Shown here: positions 5,444 to 5,861 of the stretch, piece after piece
Position numbering within the stretch: the stretch's first letter is position 1
Layout of the letters: each line of letters begins with the position of its first letter
Assembly: GCA_003567055.1 (NCBI GenBank)
Contig: PXAW01000168.1
Coordinates: 1 to 5,861, forward strand
Source: Hyphomicrobiales bacterium
GTDB taxonomy: Bacteria; Pseudomonadota; Alphaproteobacteria; Rhizobiales; Beijerinckiaceae
Length of the DNA stretch: 5,861 nt
Direction: 5' to 3'
Notes under the pieces: generated by a model
Databases searched by the model: none
What the model was told of the DNA's origin: nothing
The model's input: the letters and a program-made list of their open reading frames with translations, nothing else
Translations under genes and position numbers: made by a program

Positions 5444-5653
5444 TGTGGTTAACGAAGTCTAAACGCCCGCAAGGCTCCCGTCAGCACGAATCTGCATCGG
5501 CTTGCCCGATGCGGCAGAACAATCCGGGGTCGTATATCCCGGAAACGGGAAGCGCCGCCCCGAACGGCTTCGGCGCGCCCCCGGGTGCCGACCGAAAGCG
5601 CTCACCGGAATTCTTGCATCCGGGGGCGAAAACGGGGTAATGGCTTGCACGAT
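5444..5653. other. Structured intergenic region upstream of tRNA-Thr and the secreted-protein gene
   Basis: About 210 bp (235 from the preferred start) without a supported gene. Several short hairpins sit together: TCCCG-GAAA-CGGGA at 5537-5550, a perfect 5-bp stem capped by a GNRA tetraloop; GCGCCG (5552-5557) with CGGCGC (5571-5576); and, inside the latter, CCGAA (5560-5564) with TTCGG (5569-5573). Short open frames on both strands have no ribosome site and atypical composition. Promoters for both flanking genes should lie here. Confidence 0.5.
5614..5643 (+). promoter_or_regulatory. Possible promoter of tRNA-Thr
   Basis: TTGCAT (5614-5619) could act as a -35 box, with a poor -10 such as TAATGG (5638-5643) 18 bases later. 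Position is right for a transcript starting a few bases before the mature tRNA 5' end at 5654. The -10 match is weak, so this is tentative. Confidence 0.22.
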
Positions 5654-5729
5654 GCCGGTTTAGCTCAGTTGGTAGAGCAACCGCCTTGTAAGCGGTAGGT
5701 CGTCAGTTCGAGTCTGACAACCGGCACCA
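5654..5729 (+). tRNA. tRNA-Thr (anticodon UGU)
   Basis: A complete 76-base tRNA including an encoded 3' CCA. The acceptor stem GCCGGTT pairs perfectly with AACCGGC (5719-5725). The D arm is GCTC/GAGC, and the anticodon stem ACCGC/GCGGT holds the loop CTTGTAA with anticodon TGT at 5687-5689. The variable loop is AGGTC, the T stem is GTCAG/CTGAC and the T loop is TTCGAGT. The discriminator is A at 5726, followed by CCA at 5727-5729. The anticodon reads ACA and, by wobble, other threonine codons. It stands alone in the visible part of the locus, and no T-run terminator is visible in the 11 bp before the convergent frame. Confidence 0.98.
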
Positions 5730-5740
5730 TTCCCCGCCCC

Positions 5741-5861
5741 TCAACCCTTGTCGCTGACGCGCACACCGCGCGAGCGGCTCAGGACCGGCTTGTGACCCTC
5801 GGCATTGAGGGCGCCCGATGGCGCGATCTTCTCGTTGGGGTTGGACTGCATGCCCTTGCCC
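5741..5861 (-). CDS. C-terminal part of an unrecognised hydrophilic protein (partial)
   Basis: The minus strand is open from the window edge to a TGA at plus-strand 5741-5743, giving 40 codons. They include GKGMQSNPNEKIAP, then SGALNAEGHKP and a basic end, VLSRSRGVRVSDKG. The piece is hydrophilic, rich in Asn, Lys, Arg and Gly, without a membrane segment or cysteine, and looks like a disordered C-terminus or a very small basic protein. An in-frame ATG inside it would give 36 residues but has no convincing ribosome site, so the start is probably outside the window. It converges with the tRNA, 11 bp apart. I cannot assign a family. Confidence 0.5.
   Translation of the reverse strand, partial: GKGMQSNPNEKIAPSGALNAEGHKPVLSRSRGVRVSDKG

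Overview
The window is high-GC DNA from an alphaproteobacterium, most likely of the Hyphomicrobiales (Rhizobiales) type. The evidence is a Liv-type uptake operon of the form common in that group, a yqgE gene divergent from a secreted DsbD-alpha-domain protein, and two small DUF465/YdcH genes. No genus is claimed. Nothing looks like a phage, transposon, CRISPR array or toxin system, and base composition is even throughout.

Left part (1-2425, + strand): the 3' end of a branched-chain-amino-acid-type (HAAT family) ABC transport operon. In order it holds the last codons of a LivM-like permease, a complete secreted substrate-binding protein, and a complete LivF-like ATPase. A strong GC hairpin lies between the last two genes. 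The remaining permease and ATPase genes should lie upstream of the window.

Middle part (2443-4167): a minus-strand gene for an exported protein with a lone DsbD-alpha-like domain (CX3C cysteine pair) converges on the transporter operon. It is divergent from yqgE, and the two share an intergenic region of about 190 bp. Just after yqgE there is a 15-bp tandem repeat of five units, then a set of overlapping inverted repeats. The last of these makes a likely terminator for the next minus-strand gene.

Right part (4418-5861): two short coiled-coil DUF465/YdcH paralogs face away from each other across an AT-richer spacer that contains a 6-7-6 inverted repeat. A small predicted secreted protein of unknown function follows on the minus strand, converging with the second DUF465 gene. 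A structured intergenic region leads to a complete tRNA-Thr(UGU). The window ends inside an unrecognised minus-strand reading frame that converges on the tRNA.

The parts are mostly ordinary chromosomal genes. The most interesting signals are non-coding or architectural: the tandem repeat overlapping the end of yqgE, the competing hairpins after it, the divergent DUF465 pair with a possible shared operator, and the stand-alone DsbD-alpha protein. I found no convincing novel multi-gene system.
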